Shown here one piece after another: positions 16,899 to 24,700 of a stretch of 41,581 bases of DNA (its first letter is position 1; each line of letters starts with the position of its first letter). The position numbers were made by a program, and so were the translations under genes. The DNA lies in NCBI GenBank assembly GCA_016209525.1, contig JACQWK010000754.1:1-41581 (forward strand), read 5' to 3'. A model generated the notes under the pieces. That model saw nothing but the letters and a program-made list of their open reading frames with translations. It was not told the DNA's origin and searched no databases. This DNA is from Verrucomicrobiota bacterium. Its GTDB lineage: Bacteria; Verrucomicrobiota; Verrucomicrobiia; Limisphaerales; SIBE01.

Positions 16899-17005
16899 CG
16901 GAGCGCGGCCATCTTGGCCGCAGCGGCTCCAGCGGCAATCCGCGCGATGGGGATTCTCAAAATGCGATCAAATTGTTGCTGCTGCGGCCTGGAAGGCCGC
17001 GCTCC
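16899..17005. repeat. CGGAGCGCGGCC inverted-repeat-bounded unit
   Basis: Bounded by CGGAGCGCGGCC (16899-16910) and GGCCGCGCTCCG (16994-17005), with secondary hairpins GGCCATCTTGGCC and GGCCTGGAAGGCC at the ends. Relatives are at 1522-1610 and 30511-30613. It fills the gap between the methyltransferase and the candidate selenoprotein. Confidence 0.75.
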
Positions 17006-17056
17006 GCTTACATACTACGGTTGCCATCCGCAACCCACCCTGACCGCCATGCTGTC

Positions 17057-18334
17057 CTACTCCAGCGGAAGCAACACACCTTCGCGCTGGCCGTTGCGCA
17101 GAAGGGTGAGTTTCACTCTGTCACCCGGCGGATGATTCAGCCGAACGTAAGCATTGAAATGGCTTTCGTCCGAGGGCACGGGCTTATCGTCCACCGCGAC
17201 GATCACATCGCCATCTTTCAGTCCGGCTTGCTTGGCTAACGGTGGACGGCCGAACACCCATTTCACAAGAAGCCCTGATTCGTGCTCAGGAATGTTTCGT
17301 TTCGTTTTTTCTTCCTGGGAGAGAGGAATGGTCCAGATCCCCGGACGAAAGCTCCAAGACGACTCGCGCCAGCTCAAATCCGATTCTTTCCAAGGTCCGC
17401 TCAAGCGGAGGCTACCCATCAACAACTGTCCTCCGCGTTTGAAGGTGAGGGCGATGCTTGTATCCACTGGCGCGGTGTGCAGGACCCATTGGATGTCCGC
17501 TTGTGAGATTAATGGCTGTCCGTTCATGGTGGTCAACTCGTCGACGACCTCCACACCGGCTCGCGCTGCAGGAGAGTACGCTGCGACCTTCTCCACGCGG
17601 ACGCCGTCGTCCACTTCGAGCGTGAGGCCGATATTAGCAGGTAGCGGATAAACCCAAATGTCCGCAGGTCTGAGAAGCTTTTCCTGGTACTTCAGCTTCC
17701 GCGTCTGTTCAGCGACCATGTGGCAATGGATGCAATTCTTGGGCGTGGTCGGGCTGGTCGCGCGATCCTGCAAGCTGGGAATCTGCTCCGGCACCGCATA
17801 ACGCGGATTCGGGCCGAGCTTGCCGGCGAGTGCGGTTTTGTTCGCGGGATAAGCCTTGTGGAGTTGCAGCGCGCGTTCCATCGCCTTTTTGAACGACGGG
17901 ACCGAGATGAAGGTTGCCGCGCTTTTCTTGTCGCCCGCGCGCGTGCCGTAGCGGCCGTAGATCGTTCCATCCGCGTTCAGGAAAAAGACCGCCCAGCTTT
18001 GATCGTAATCGAACTGGAAAAGGCGCAGATCGACGCCTCTCATTTGGACGAGCCGCACGCAGACAAATTGGTGTTCCAGTTTCTGAAGCTCCGCATCCTG
18101 ACGAACCACCTGTTCGTCCAGACTCTTGCACGCCAGTCACGGCACGCAGCGGAACAAGACCAGGAGCGGTTTGCCGGTTTCTTTGGCTCGCGCCTTGGCC
18201 AGTTGGAAGTCGTCATAAATCCAATGGGACTCGACGTTATCTTTGAGCGCATCGCGGAGGTCAGTTTGGGCGCGCAGGAGGGAGGCGGATGCGGCCAGGA
18301 GTGCGAGCAGTAGGAGAGGAACGATTGGTCTCAT
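17057..18334 (-). CDS. Candidate selenoprotein: thioredoxin-like CxxU, CxxCH, two PDZ domains
   Basis: Read through the TGA at 18139-18137, this is one 425-residue protein. Residues 1-22 are a signal peptide (MRPIVPLLLLALLAASASLLRA). Residues ~35-150 form a thioredoxin-like domain: helix SHWIYDDFQLAKARAKETG, strand KPLLVLF, then R-C63-V-P-TGA66-L-A-C. The TGA falls where thioredoxins have the second Cys of CxxC, so selenocysteine giving C-x-x-U is the simplest reading. C201-I-H-C204-H205 is a haem-c CxxCH motif. Residues ~230-310 and ~350-423 look like PDZ domains (AGLKDGDVIVAVDDKPV). Both sides of the TGA are open, in the same frame, with no other lesion. A GTG at 18109 could start a truncated product but would lose the signal and redox motif. 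Alternatives: TGC-to-TGA mutation or sequencing error. A periplasmic redox function is inferred. Confidence 0.75.
18095..18123 (-). promoter_or_regulatory. Candidate bacterial SECIS hairpin
   Basis: In the minus-strand transcript, ACGAAC (18117-18112) pairs with GUUCGU (18106-18101) around the 5-nt loop AGGUG (18111-18107). One further G-C pair (18118/18100) gives 7 bp, and after a mismatch four more pairs, two of them G-U, extend to 18123/18095. The apical loop starts 25 nt after the UGA and has G at its second position, with GGU in the loop as in E. coli fdhF. This fits the published bSECIS pattern as I recall it (loop 16-37 nt from UGA, G among the first two loop bases). Confidence 0.55.
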
Positions 18335-18385
18335 CTTGCGGGCGGATGGCAGTGGTTAATCCGGAGAACGCGGTTCCAACGCGGA

Positions 18386-18868
18386 TCAATCGAGAACCAC
18401 GGTCTTCGGAAATTCAGGGCAGAGTCTTGACTGTGGAACCTCGCCAGCCGGATCGAAGAAAGTCATCTGCCCTTCGAGGCCGCACAACCAGAATTCGAGC
18501 GCGCCTTTCTCGAAGAACAGTCGTTTCCGTTCCATCAGTTCTTCGTGGGTGTTGGAAGGTGATTGGACCTCCACGCAGATTTCGGGCGCGATGAGGTAGG
18601 CAGGATCATTCGGCTTGGACTTGCGGCGTTCTTGCGAGACCCAGGCCACATCGACAGCTTTGACGCCCTCGGTGGTTTGGACGGGGCATTCCGCAAGGGT
18701 CAAGCCGCCGCTCATCCGTTCCTGGAGTTGGACGGTGATCACACCTTGGTATTCTGCGTGGCGGCTTCGGGGAGGAGGACTCATAACAATATTGCCCCAG
18801 CGGTCGGATTCGATCCGGTACGGCAGCGTGGCCAGGAGTTTGTCGTCGCAAATTTCAGCCCATGTCAT
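18386..18868 (-). CDS. Uma2 family (DUF820) endonuclease-like protein
   Basis: A 160-residue cytoplasmic protein of the Uma2/DUF820 family, which has a PD-(D/E)xK nuclease fold. Typical elements are RIESDRWGNIVMSPPP near the N-terminus, KAVDVAWVS (acidic residue of the core strand), PEICVEVQSPSNT (catalytic E) and ERKRLFFEKGALEFWLC. The family is common and multicopy in cyanobacteria, Chloroflexi and Planctomycetes/Verrucomicrobia; its biological role is unsettled. It stops 51 nt before the candidate selenoprotein start on the same strand, close enough for co-transcription, but no functional link is evident. It is slightly shorter than many homologues (about 180-190). Start: ATG 18868. Confidence 0.85.
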   Translation of the reverse strand: MTWAEICDDKLLATLPYRIESDRWGNIVMSPPPRSRHAEYQGVITVQLQERMSGGLTLAECPVQTTEGVKAVDVAWVSQERRKSKPNDPAYLIAPEICVEVQSPSNTHEELMERKRLFFEKGALEFWLCGLEGQMTFFDPAGEVPQSRLCPEFPKTVVLD

Positions 18869-18989
18869 GGAATGTGAATACCAACATTCGTGAAGGTGGT
18901 AAAGGCGTATTGAGGGAGAGGAGGATTGACTGCTGCGCCTCGACCAGCCGAACCTGACCGACTCTCGCAGACGCGCGTGGCGCTATTCC

Positions 18990-19101
18990 CACTCCCTTGA
19001 GGGAGAGGGTTAGGGTGAGGGTGGACGGCTTGGAAGAACCAGAACAGTCAGGAATTGTCGGCATCTCTCCCTCACCCCGGCCCTCTCCCGCTGGGAGAGG
19101 G
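18990..19101. repeat. GAGGGAGAGGGTTAGGGTGAGGG / CCCTCTCCC hairpin unit
   Basis: A GGGAGAGGGTTAGGGTGAGG arm at about 19001-19020 faces CTCCCTCACCCC followed by the hairpin CCCTCTCCC-GCT-GGGAGAGGG at 19081-19101. Same family as 14455-14580. It lies directly downstream of the cusA-like stop codon (minus strand), so it may also act in transcript ending. Confidence 0.65.
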
Positions 19102-19123
19102 AGAACAGTCGGCATTTGGCGCC

Positions 19124-22100
19124 TTAGCGAGCAGCCGGCAGATGCCGCTGGCGCCAAATCACATAAATAACCGGATAGATGAGCAATTCCAGGATCGCTG
19201 ATGTGATGACACCGCCGATCATCGGCGCCGCGATGCGCTTCATGACGTCGGCGCCGGCTTGCGTTTCGGGCGACCACATGATGGGGAGCAATCCGAACAG
19301 AATGGCGCACACCGTCATCACTTTCGGCCGGATCCTCTGCACGGCGCCTTCGCGGACCGCGTCGTAGAGGTCGGCCAGTGTATTCATTCGCCCCGCTGCT
19401 TTGAATTTGTCCCAGGCGTGGTCGAGGTAGAGCAGCATCACCACTCCGGTCTCCGCGTCGAGACCGGCCAGCGCGATCAAACCGACCCACACGCCGACGC
19501 TCATATTGTATTTGAGCCAGTAGAGGAGCCAGAAGGCGCCCACCAGCGAGAACGGCACGGCCAGCAGGACAATGAAGGTCCGAATGACCGAACGCGTGTT
19601 GAGGTAAATCAAGACGAAGATGATGAGGAGCGTGAAAGGCACGACGACCATAAGCCGCCGCTCCGCGCTCTTGAGATACTCGAATTGTCCGGCCCACTGC
19701 ATGTAGTAACCCGGCGGAAACTGCACCTGCTCGCGAATCCGCGCCGAAGCCGCTTGGACGAAGCCTTCGATATTGTCAGTGGTGATATCGACAAAGACAA
19801 AACCGACCAATTGTCCGTTTTCATTCCGAATCGAAGGCGGGCCGGTTTTGAAGCCGATGTCTGCCAGCGCGGAGATTGGGATCTGCGGACTGGCAGAAGA
19901 GACTGTGTCGGAGGAACGGGGTGGCGGTGAACCGGCGCCGGAAGCACCGCTCATTGCTCTGTTACCCCGATTCACCGACACACCGTTACCTTCCGTCATC
20001 GGGGCCGCGACGAGGACCCGCTTCAAGGCATCCAGGTCTTCGCGGAAATCCCGGGCGTAGCGCACACTGATCGGATACCGTTCGCGCCCTTCCACGGTCA
20101 TGGCGATGGTTTTGCCGCCGATGGCGGTTTCGATGATGTCATTCACGTCGCCGACGGTCAGCCCGTAGCGGGCCGCGGCTTGGCGGTTGACCGTGAAGTC
20201 CAGGAAATAACCGCCGGTGGTCCGTTCGGCAAAGGCGCTCAGGGTATCGGGGAATCCGGTCAGCGCTTTCTCGATCTGCACGGCGACATCCTGAATCACG
20301 CCCAGATCAGGGCCGAACACTTTGATGCCGAGTTTCGAACGGAACCCCGTGGTGAGCATTTCGGTGCGGGTTTGGATGGGCATCCAGAAAATGTTCGCCA
20401 TGCCGGGAACTTTAATCTTCGCGTCCATTTCATCGCGGATTTTTTTCCAAGTCATGCCGGGCCGCCATTCCTGCGCCGGCTTGAGGATTACGACCGTTTC
20501 CACCATTGAGATGGGCGCGGGATCGGTCGGCGTTTCCGCTTGGCCGGCTTTGCCGAAGACGCTGGCGACTTCCGGGATTTGCCGGAGGATGCGGTCCTGG
20601 ATTTGCAGAATGCGGATGGCTTCGTTGATGGACATTCCTGGTACGGCCGTCGGCATGTAAAGAAGGCTTCCTTCGTTGAGCGGCGGCATGAACTCTTTGC
20701 CCAGGTTTTGATAAGGGAACAATGGATCAAGATAGTGGGCACTCCATTCCTTCATCGGTCCGTCCGGCAGGCGGGACGTGACCCACGCGTTCCACGGAAA
20801 AATCACCCAGAGAACGATGACAATTGCCGCCGCCAAAACCGTCCAGCGAAACCGGAGCACGCAGTTCACCACGGGCTGGTAAAGCCAGATCAAGAGGCGG
20901 TTCACGGGATTCTTGATCTCAGGGGTGATCCGGCCGCGAATCAGCAAAACCATCAGCACCGGCACGAGTGTGACCCCGAGCAAAGAAGCGAAAAACATGG
21001 AAAACGTCTTCGTGAAGGCCAACGGGCGGAACAGCCGGCCCTCCTGAGCTTCCAGAGAAAAAACCGGCATGAAGCTGACGGTGATCACCAGCAAGGAGAA
21101 GAACAACGGACGGCCCACACTCTTGGCGGCGGCGATGATGATTTCGAGCCGCTCGCGGTTGGTGAGCGAAGGTATCGGGGTGTCGGGGTGTTGGGGTGTC
21201 GGGGTAGCGTACGTGCTCGTTCCCCGATACTCCGATACGCCGAGACCCCGTTTCTTCACTTCCTGCGCTTCTTCCAGCCACTTGTGCGCATTCTCGACCA
21301 TGATGATGGCCGCGTCCACCATCGCGCCGATGGCAATCGCAATCCCGCCGAGCGACATGATGTTCGAAGTGAGGTTCATCCAAAACATCGGCAAGAAGGA
21401 GAGAATGATCGCGATGGGCAAGGTCACAATCGCCACCAGCGCCGAGCGCACGTGCCAAAGAAAAACCAGGCACACAAGGGCGACGACGATGCTTTCCTCG
21501 ATGAGTTTTTCGCGAAGCGTGGCAATCGAACGAAGGATGAGATCGCTTCGATCATACGTGGTCACGATTTCCACGCCTTCCGGGAGCGAAGGCTTGATCT
21601 CTTCCAGCTTGCGTTTGATGCCGTCGATCACGCGCAGAGCGTTCTCGCCGTAACGCATGACGACGATGCCGCCGACGACCTCGCCTTCGCCGTTTAGCTC
21701 CGCGACCCCTCTGCGAAGGTCGGGACCGAGGTGCACCGTGCCGACGTTTTTGATATAGACCGGCGTTCCATCCACCACCTTGAGCGGAATGTTTTCGATG
21801 TCTTCGATCTTTTTGATGTACCCGCGCCCGCGAACGTAATATTCCGTGGAGCCGACCTCGAAGATCTTTCCGCCCACATCGCTGTTCGACATGCGGATTT
21901 TCGCGACTACTTCGCTAAGCGGAATGCCATAGGCGACCAGTTTGTTCGGATCCAGATCGACTTGGTATTGCTTCACGAATCCGCCCACCGGCGCGACTTC
22001 GGCGACGCCTTTGACAGATTCGAGCGCGTACCTCAAATGCCAGTCTTGGAAGGACCGCAGCGCTCCCAGGTCATTCTTGCCGGATTTGTCCACGAGCGCG

Positions 22101-22657
22101 TATTCGAACACCCAGCCGACACCAGTCGCATCCGGGCCGATCACCGGATTGACGCCTTCGGGCAGCATCCCGCGAACGGCGCCCAAGTACTCGACGACGC
22201 GCGAGCGCGCCCAATAGATATCGGTGCCGTCCTGGAAAATCACATAGACGAAAGATTTTCCAAACATGGATTCCCCCCGAACGAATTTCACTTTCGGCGC
22301 GGCGATGAAGCGGGTGGAAATCGGATAAGTGATTTGATCTTCCACTAGGTCCGGAGAGCGCCCCTCCCAATCTGTATAAACAATCACCTGGACGTCGCTC
22401 AGGTCCGGGATGGCATCGAGCGGCGTTTGCCTCAGCGCCCAGATCCCTGCGGCGATGCCGAGGAGGACGAGGACCAGGATGAGGAAGGCGTTACGCGCGC
22501 TCGCGCCGATGATGCGCTCGACTAAGGGCGGAGAGGGAGAAGGCGTGTCGGGGTGTCGGTGTATCGGGGTATCGGAGTTGTGAGGCGTCGGTGAGCCGGT
22601 GTCGCTGACGTTCCTCGAACCGTTCGTCGGATGGTCAGATTGATCTTGGTTCGCCAT
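19124..22657 (-). CDS. cusA: Heavy-metal efflux RND pump, CusA/CzcA type
   Basis: 1177 residues from ATG 22657, chosen for the GGAGGG about 7 nt upstream; an in-frame start at 22711 would lie inside the preceding gene. HME-RND hallmarks are ALRQTPLDAIPDLSDVQVIV after the first span, GAMVDAAIIMVENAHKWLE, RPLFFSLLVITVSFMPVFSLEAQEGRLF, and LYMPTAVPGMS...VFGKAGQAETPTDPAPISMVET, closest in style to CusA (Cu/Ag). The pump spans the inner membrane and drives metal export with protons through CusB and CusC. It is about 130 residues longer than CusA (about 1047). The excess sits in an N-terminal extension and two loops (about residues 469-499 and 884-921) encoded largely by 8-nt tandem repeats and rich in Thr/Pro/Ser/Asp. 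The metal is inferred. Confidence 0.93.
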   Translation of the reverse strand: MANQDQSDHPTNGSRNVSDTGSPTPHNSDTPIHRHPDTPSPSPPLVERIIGASARNAFLILVLVLLGIAAGIWALRQTPLDAIPDLSDVQVIVYTDWEGRSPDLVEDQITYPISTRFIAAPKVKFVRGESMFGKSFVYVIFQDGTDIYWARSRVVEYLGAVRGMLPEGVNPVIGPDATGVGWVFEYALVDKSGKNDLGALRSFQDWHLRYALESVKGVAEVAPVGGFVKQYQVDLDPNKLVAYGIPLSEVVAKIRMSNSDVGGKIFEVGSTEYYVRGRGYIKKIEDIENIPLKVVDGTPVYIKNVGTVHLGPDLRRGVAELNGEGEVVGGIVVMRYGENALRVIDGIKRKLEEIKPSLPEGVEIVTTYDRSDLILRSIATLREKLIEESIVVALVCLVFLWHVRSALVAIVTLPIAIILSFLPMFWMNLTSNIMSLGGIAIAIGAMVDAAIIMVENAHKWLEEAQEVKKRGLGVSEYRGTSTYATPTPQHPDTPIPSLTNRERLEIIIAAAKSVGRPLFFSLLVITVSFMPVFSLEAQEGRLFRPLAFTKTFSMFFASLLGVTLVPVLMVLLIRGRITPEIKNPVNRLLIWLYQPVVNCVLRFRWTVLAAAIVIVLWVIFPWNAWVTSRLPDGPMKEWSAHYLDPLFPYQNLGKEFMPPLNEGSLLYMPTAVPGMSINEAIRILQIQDRILRQIPEVASVFGKAGQAETPTDPAPISMVETVVILKPAQEWRPGMTWKKIRDEMDAKIKVPGMANIFWMPIQTRTEMLTTGFRSKLGIKVFGPDLGVIQDVAVQIEKALTGFPDTLSAFAERTTGGYFLDFTVNRQAAARYGLTVGDVNDIIETAIGGKTIAMTVEGRERYPISVRYARDFREDLDALKRVLVAAPMTEGNGVSVNRGNRAMSGASGAGSPPPRSSDTVSSASPQIPISALADIGFKTGPPSIRNENGQLVGFVFVDITTDNIEGFVQAASARIREQVQFPPGYYMQWAGQFEYLKSAERRLMVVVPFTLLIIFVLIYLNTRSVIRTFIVLLAVPFSLVGAFWLLYWLKYNMSVGVWVGLIALAGLDAETGVVMLLYLDHAWDKFKAAGRMNTLADLYDAVREGAVQRIRPKVMTVCAILFGLLPIMWSPETQAGADVMKRIAAPMIGGVITSAILELLIYPVIYVIWRQRHLPAAR
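19959..19990. repeat. Octamer repeat inside the cusA-like gene, site 3
   Basis: CTGTTACC, CCGATTCA, CCGACACA, CCGTTACC in 8-nt phase; further diverged octamers occur at about 19903-19935. They encode part of a Gly/Ser/Pro-rich insertion (GASGAGSPPPRSSDTVSSASP) in a periplasmic-side loop of the pump. Confidence 0.5.
21171..21250. repeat. Octamer repeat inside the cusA-like gene, site 2
   Basis: GGTATCGG, GGTGTCGG, GGTGTTGG, GGTGTCGG, then the inverted phase CCGATACT, CCGATACG, CCGAGACC. It encodes GVSEYRGTSTYATPTPQHP and flanking residues between the membrane segment ending ENAHKWLE and the conserved RLEIIIAAAKSVGRPLF, a place where CusA has no such insertion. Confidence 0.8.
22543..22606. 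repeat. Octamer repeat inside the cusA-like gene, site 1
   Basis: Eight successive 8-nt units: GCGTGTCG, GGGTGTCG, GTGTATCG, GGGTATCG, GAGTTGTG, AGGCGTCG, GTGAGCCG, GTGTCGCT. It encodes the N-terminal extension SDTGSPTPHNSDTPIHRHPD of the pump, ahead of the first membrane span. Confidence 0.8.
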
Positions 22658-23049
22658 TAATCTGCCCTCCTTGGTTTGATCAGCCACTTGTCGGCCTGGT
22701 CTGCCATGCAAACAAGTTGCGCCAGGACTCGTTCGTATCCGGCATCAATTTGCTGAAACTCTTCGTAGCTGCAGTATCGGCATCGGAAAGCGATCTCTGC
22801 CGAGACCTGAGTTTCAGCCCCCTCAGTCTCGGAATCACTGAGTTTGGATATGAAGGCGGCTTTGTAGCGGCGCTTTCTCCAAGCTTCTGCGATGTTCGTG
22901 CAAACCGATCTCGAAGACCTTCGAATCTGGTCGGTCAATACGAAGCGTTCTTCGGTGGGGAAGCTCTTGGTTAGCTCGAAGACTTGCATTGTGAGTTCCA
23001 TGGCGTTCTTGTACACATCCAAGTCGCGATAAGTTTTTGCGAAGTTCAT
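22657..23049 (-). CDS. Four-helix-bundle (S23 / 23S rRNA-IVP) protein
   Basis: A 130-residue protein of the family often named after 23S rRNA intervening sequences. Motifs are DLDVYKNAMELTMQVFELTKSFP, DQIRRSSRSVCTNIAEAWRKRRYKAAFISKLSDSETEGAETQ and a C-terminal helix. Members form pentameric four-helix bundles; their function is unknown, and most are not in rRNA. Here it sits between the cusB-like gene and the pump. Its TAA shares an A with the pump's ATG (TAATG), so the two should be translationally coupled. TTTCAGC and AGGAGG upstream give a good ribosome-binding site before ATG 23049. Residues CRYCSYEE and a C-terminal WLIKPRRAD are slightly unusual. Confidence 0.85.
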   Translation of the reverse strand: MNFAKTYRDLDVYKNAMELTMQVFELTKSFPTEERFVLTDQIRRSSRSVCTNIAEAWRKRRYKAAFISKLSDSETEGAETQVSAEIAFRCRYCSYEEFQQIDAGYERVLAQLVCMADQADKWLIKPRRAD

Positions 23050-23147
23050 TTTTTCCTCCTTTCAGCGGCACACGTTTCGTGTGCAACACTTATCAATGCG
23101 AAACCGGATCGTTTGTCAATCTGTGTCATTGGGACACCTTCAGTTCG

Positions 23148-23198
23148 CCGACACCCCGACACCCCGACGCTCCGATACTACGATACTCCGACACTCCG
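23148..23198. repeat. STRR-like octamer array in the efflux operon
   Basis: Six 8-nt units: CCGACACC twice, CCGACGCT, CCGATACT, ACGATACT, CCGACACT. It lies in the 160-nt gap between the adaptor gene and the S23-type gene. It uses the same unit as the arrays inside the pump gene and, with fewer copies, the 24658-24680 array in the adaptor gene. Confidence 0.85.
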
Positions 23199-23209
23199 TT
23201 TCCTCACTT

Positions 23210-24700
23210 TCACCACGACCTCAACGCCCCTTGCACCTTCGCCTCGGCGTCGATCAGGAAATTGGCGCTGGCGACCACGCGTTCGCCTTCCTTCAGGCCT
23301 TCCTTCACTTGGTAGTCGTCGCCAAACTTCCGTCCCAATTCAACAAACCGGGGTTCCAGCCTGCCTTCGCCCTTCTCGACGAATACGATGTTGTGCCTTC
23401 CGGTGGGCAACACGGCGCGCACGGGAACGGTCAAGCCATCGCCCATTTCGATGGTCACATCCACATCGACGTACAGGTCTGGCCGGAGTTTCAGATCAGG
23501 ATTCTCAACCTCCAGGCGGGCGCGGACCGTCCGTTTCGCCTCGTTGATGAAGGGGTCGATCACGGCCAGCTTCCCCGCGAATTTCTCTCCCGGATAAGCG
23601 GAAGTGCTCACGGCCACGGCGAGGTTGGTTTTGAGCAGCGGCAATTCTTCCTGGTAAAATTCCGCCCAAACCCAGACGACGGAAAGGTCCGCCAGGTCCA
23701 CCAAATGATCGCCATTCATGACCCGCCGGCCTTGATCCACACCGATGTCTTGGACCACCCCGCGGAAGGGAGAGTAAAGCGTGAGCGTCTCTTGGGGCTT
23801 GCGGGATCGTTCCAATTCCTCGATTTGGCGATCCGTGATGTTCCACAAGCGCAAGCGGCGCTTGGCGGCTTCAATCAAGCGCCCGGCGCTGTCGCGGCTG
23901 GCCTCGGCGCTCGATTCGGAAAGTCGGTCGCGCAGCCGGAGCAGATCGATGAATTCGCGCTGTGTAGTCAGCAGGTCGGGACTGTAAATCGTGACCAGCG
24001 GCTGATCTTTCTCGACGAGTTCTCCTTTGGAAGCGACGGATAGTTTCTCGACGTATCCATCCACGCGGGTGACATAGTCCCAATGCCGGCGCTTGTCGTA
24101 GGTCACCATTCCCACGACTCGGAGCGGGAGCACCAGCGTCTTGGGCTCCACTTTGGCGTAGGTGACGCCGATGAGTTGTTGGCGTTCGGTGGCCACGGTG
24201 AACTCGCCCGGTGGACTACTGCTGGCCGCGTCATGAGCCGCGTGTTCCGCCAGCATCTTGGCGTGGTCATGAGCGCCTTCAGGTGCCGCGGTTTCTTTGG
24301 CCGGTTCGGTTTTCTTCTTCACGGGCGTCAGGTCCATTGAGCAGATCGGGCATTTGTCTTTTGGATTCTGCTTTTTCACCGAGGGATGCATGGTGCAGGT
24401 GTAATAGTCCACCGCTTCGGCGGCGGCAGCAGACGCGGCGGCGTCCTTCTTTTTGACGGGAACCAAATCCATCGAACAGATCGGGCACTTGGCCTTCGGA
24501 TCTTGACTCTTCACTGATGGGTGCATGGTGCAGGTGTAGTAATCAACGTCGGCTGGTTTGGTGTCGCCGTATTGTTTCGCGCACCCGACGCTGAGGAGGA
24601 GCGCGGTCATGGTTGTAAGGACGAGCGCGAGACGCGTGCCGTTCCACGGCAAAAATAGTCGAGTGTCGGCGTGTCGGATGAAACACGATTCGAACTTCAT
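23210..24700 (-). CDS. cusB: RND efflux periplasmic adaptor, CusB type, with two metal-binding domains
   Basis: 496 residues. A signal with a lipobox-like LLLSVGC40 suggests a lipoprotein. Two copies of a heavy-metal-binding domain follow: YYTCTMHPSVKSQDPKAKCP (from residue 54) and YYTCTMHPSVKKQNPKDKCP (from 99), each ending ICSMDL-PVKKK. The remainder is a membrane-fusion-protein fold (KVEPKTLVLPLRVVGMV, DGYVEKLSVASKGELVEKDQPL, an alpha-helical hairpin, LYSPFRGVVQDIGVDQGRRV). It links the inner-membrane pump to the outer-membrane channel. Its ATG overlaps the TolC-like gene's TGA by 4 nt (ATGA). The first 15 residues (RHADTR) are partly encoded by an octamer array, GTCGAGTG TCGGCGTG TCGGATGA, at 24656-24679. 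Metal (Cu/Ag) is inferred. Confidence 0.92.
   Translation of the reverse strand: MKFESCFIRHADTRLFLPWNGTRLALVLTTMTALLLSVGCAKQYGDTKPADVDYYTCTMHPSVKSQDPKAKCPICSMDLVPVKKKDAAASAAAAEAVDYYTCTMHPSVKKQNPKDKCPICSMDLTPVKKKTEPAKETAAPEGAHDHAKMLAEHAAHDAASSSPPGEFTVATERQQLIGVTYAKVEPKTLVLPLRVVGMVTYDKRRHWDYVTRVDGYVEKLSVASKGELVEKDQPLVTIYSPDLLTTQREFIDLLRLRDRLSESSAEASRDSAGRLIEAAKRRLRLWNITDRQIEELERSRKPQETLTLYSPFRGVVQDIGVDQGRRVMNGDHLVDLADLSVVWVWAEFYQEELPLLKTNLAVAVSTSAYPGEKFAGKLAVIDPFINEAKRTVRARLEVENPDLKLRPDLYVDVDVTIEMGDGLTVPVRAVLPTGRHNIVFVEKGEGRLEPRFVELGRKFGDDYQVKEGLKEGERVVASANFLIDAEAKVQGALRSW
24658..24680. repeat. Short octamer array at the start of the cusB-like gene
   Basis: TCGAGTGT, CGGCGTGT, CGGATGAA in 8-nt phase, the same unit type as in the neighbouring gap and pump gene. 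It encodes residues of the N-terminal leader. Confidence 0.5.

Noticed and set aside
17057..18109. A separate 350-residue PDZ protein starting at GTG 18109
   Set aside because: It would lack a signal peptide and half of a thioredoxin domain, while the 65 codons just upstream in the same frame supply exactly those parts; read-through of the TGA explains both pieces better.
18990..19101. Rho-independent terminator of the efflux operon
   Set aside because: The hairpin is strong but has no following T-run, and the same unit occurs at other places; reported as a repeat instead.
22657..23049. Evidence of a 23S rRNA gene nearby, from the S23/IVP protein
   Set aside because: No rRNA sequence surrounds it; most members of this family are ordinary chromosomal genes.
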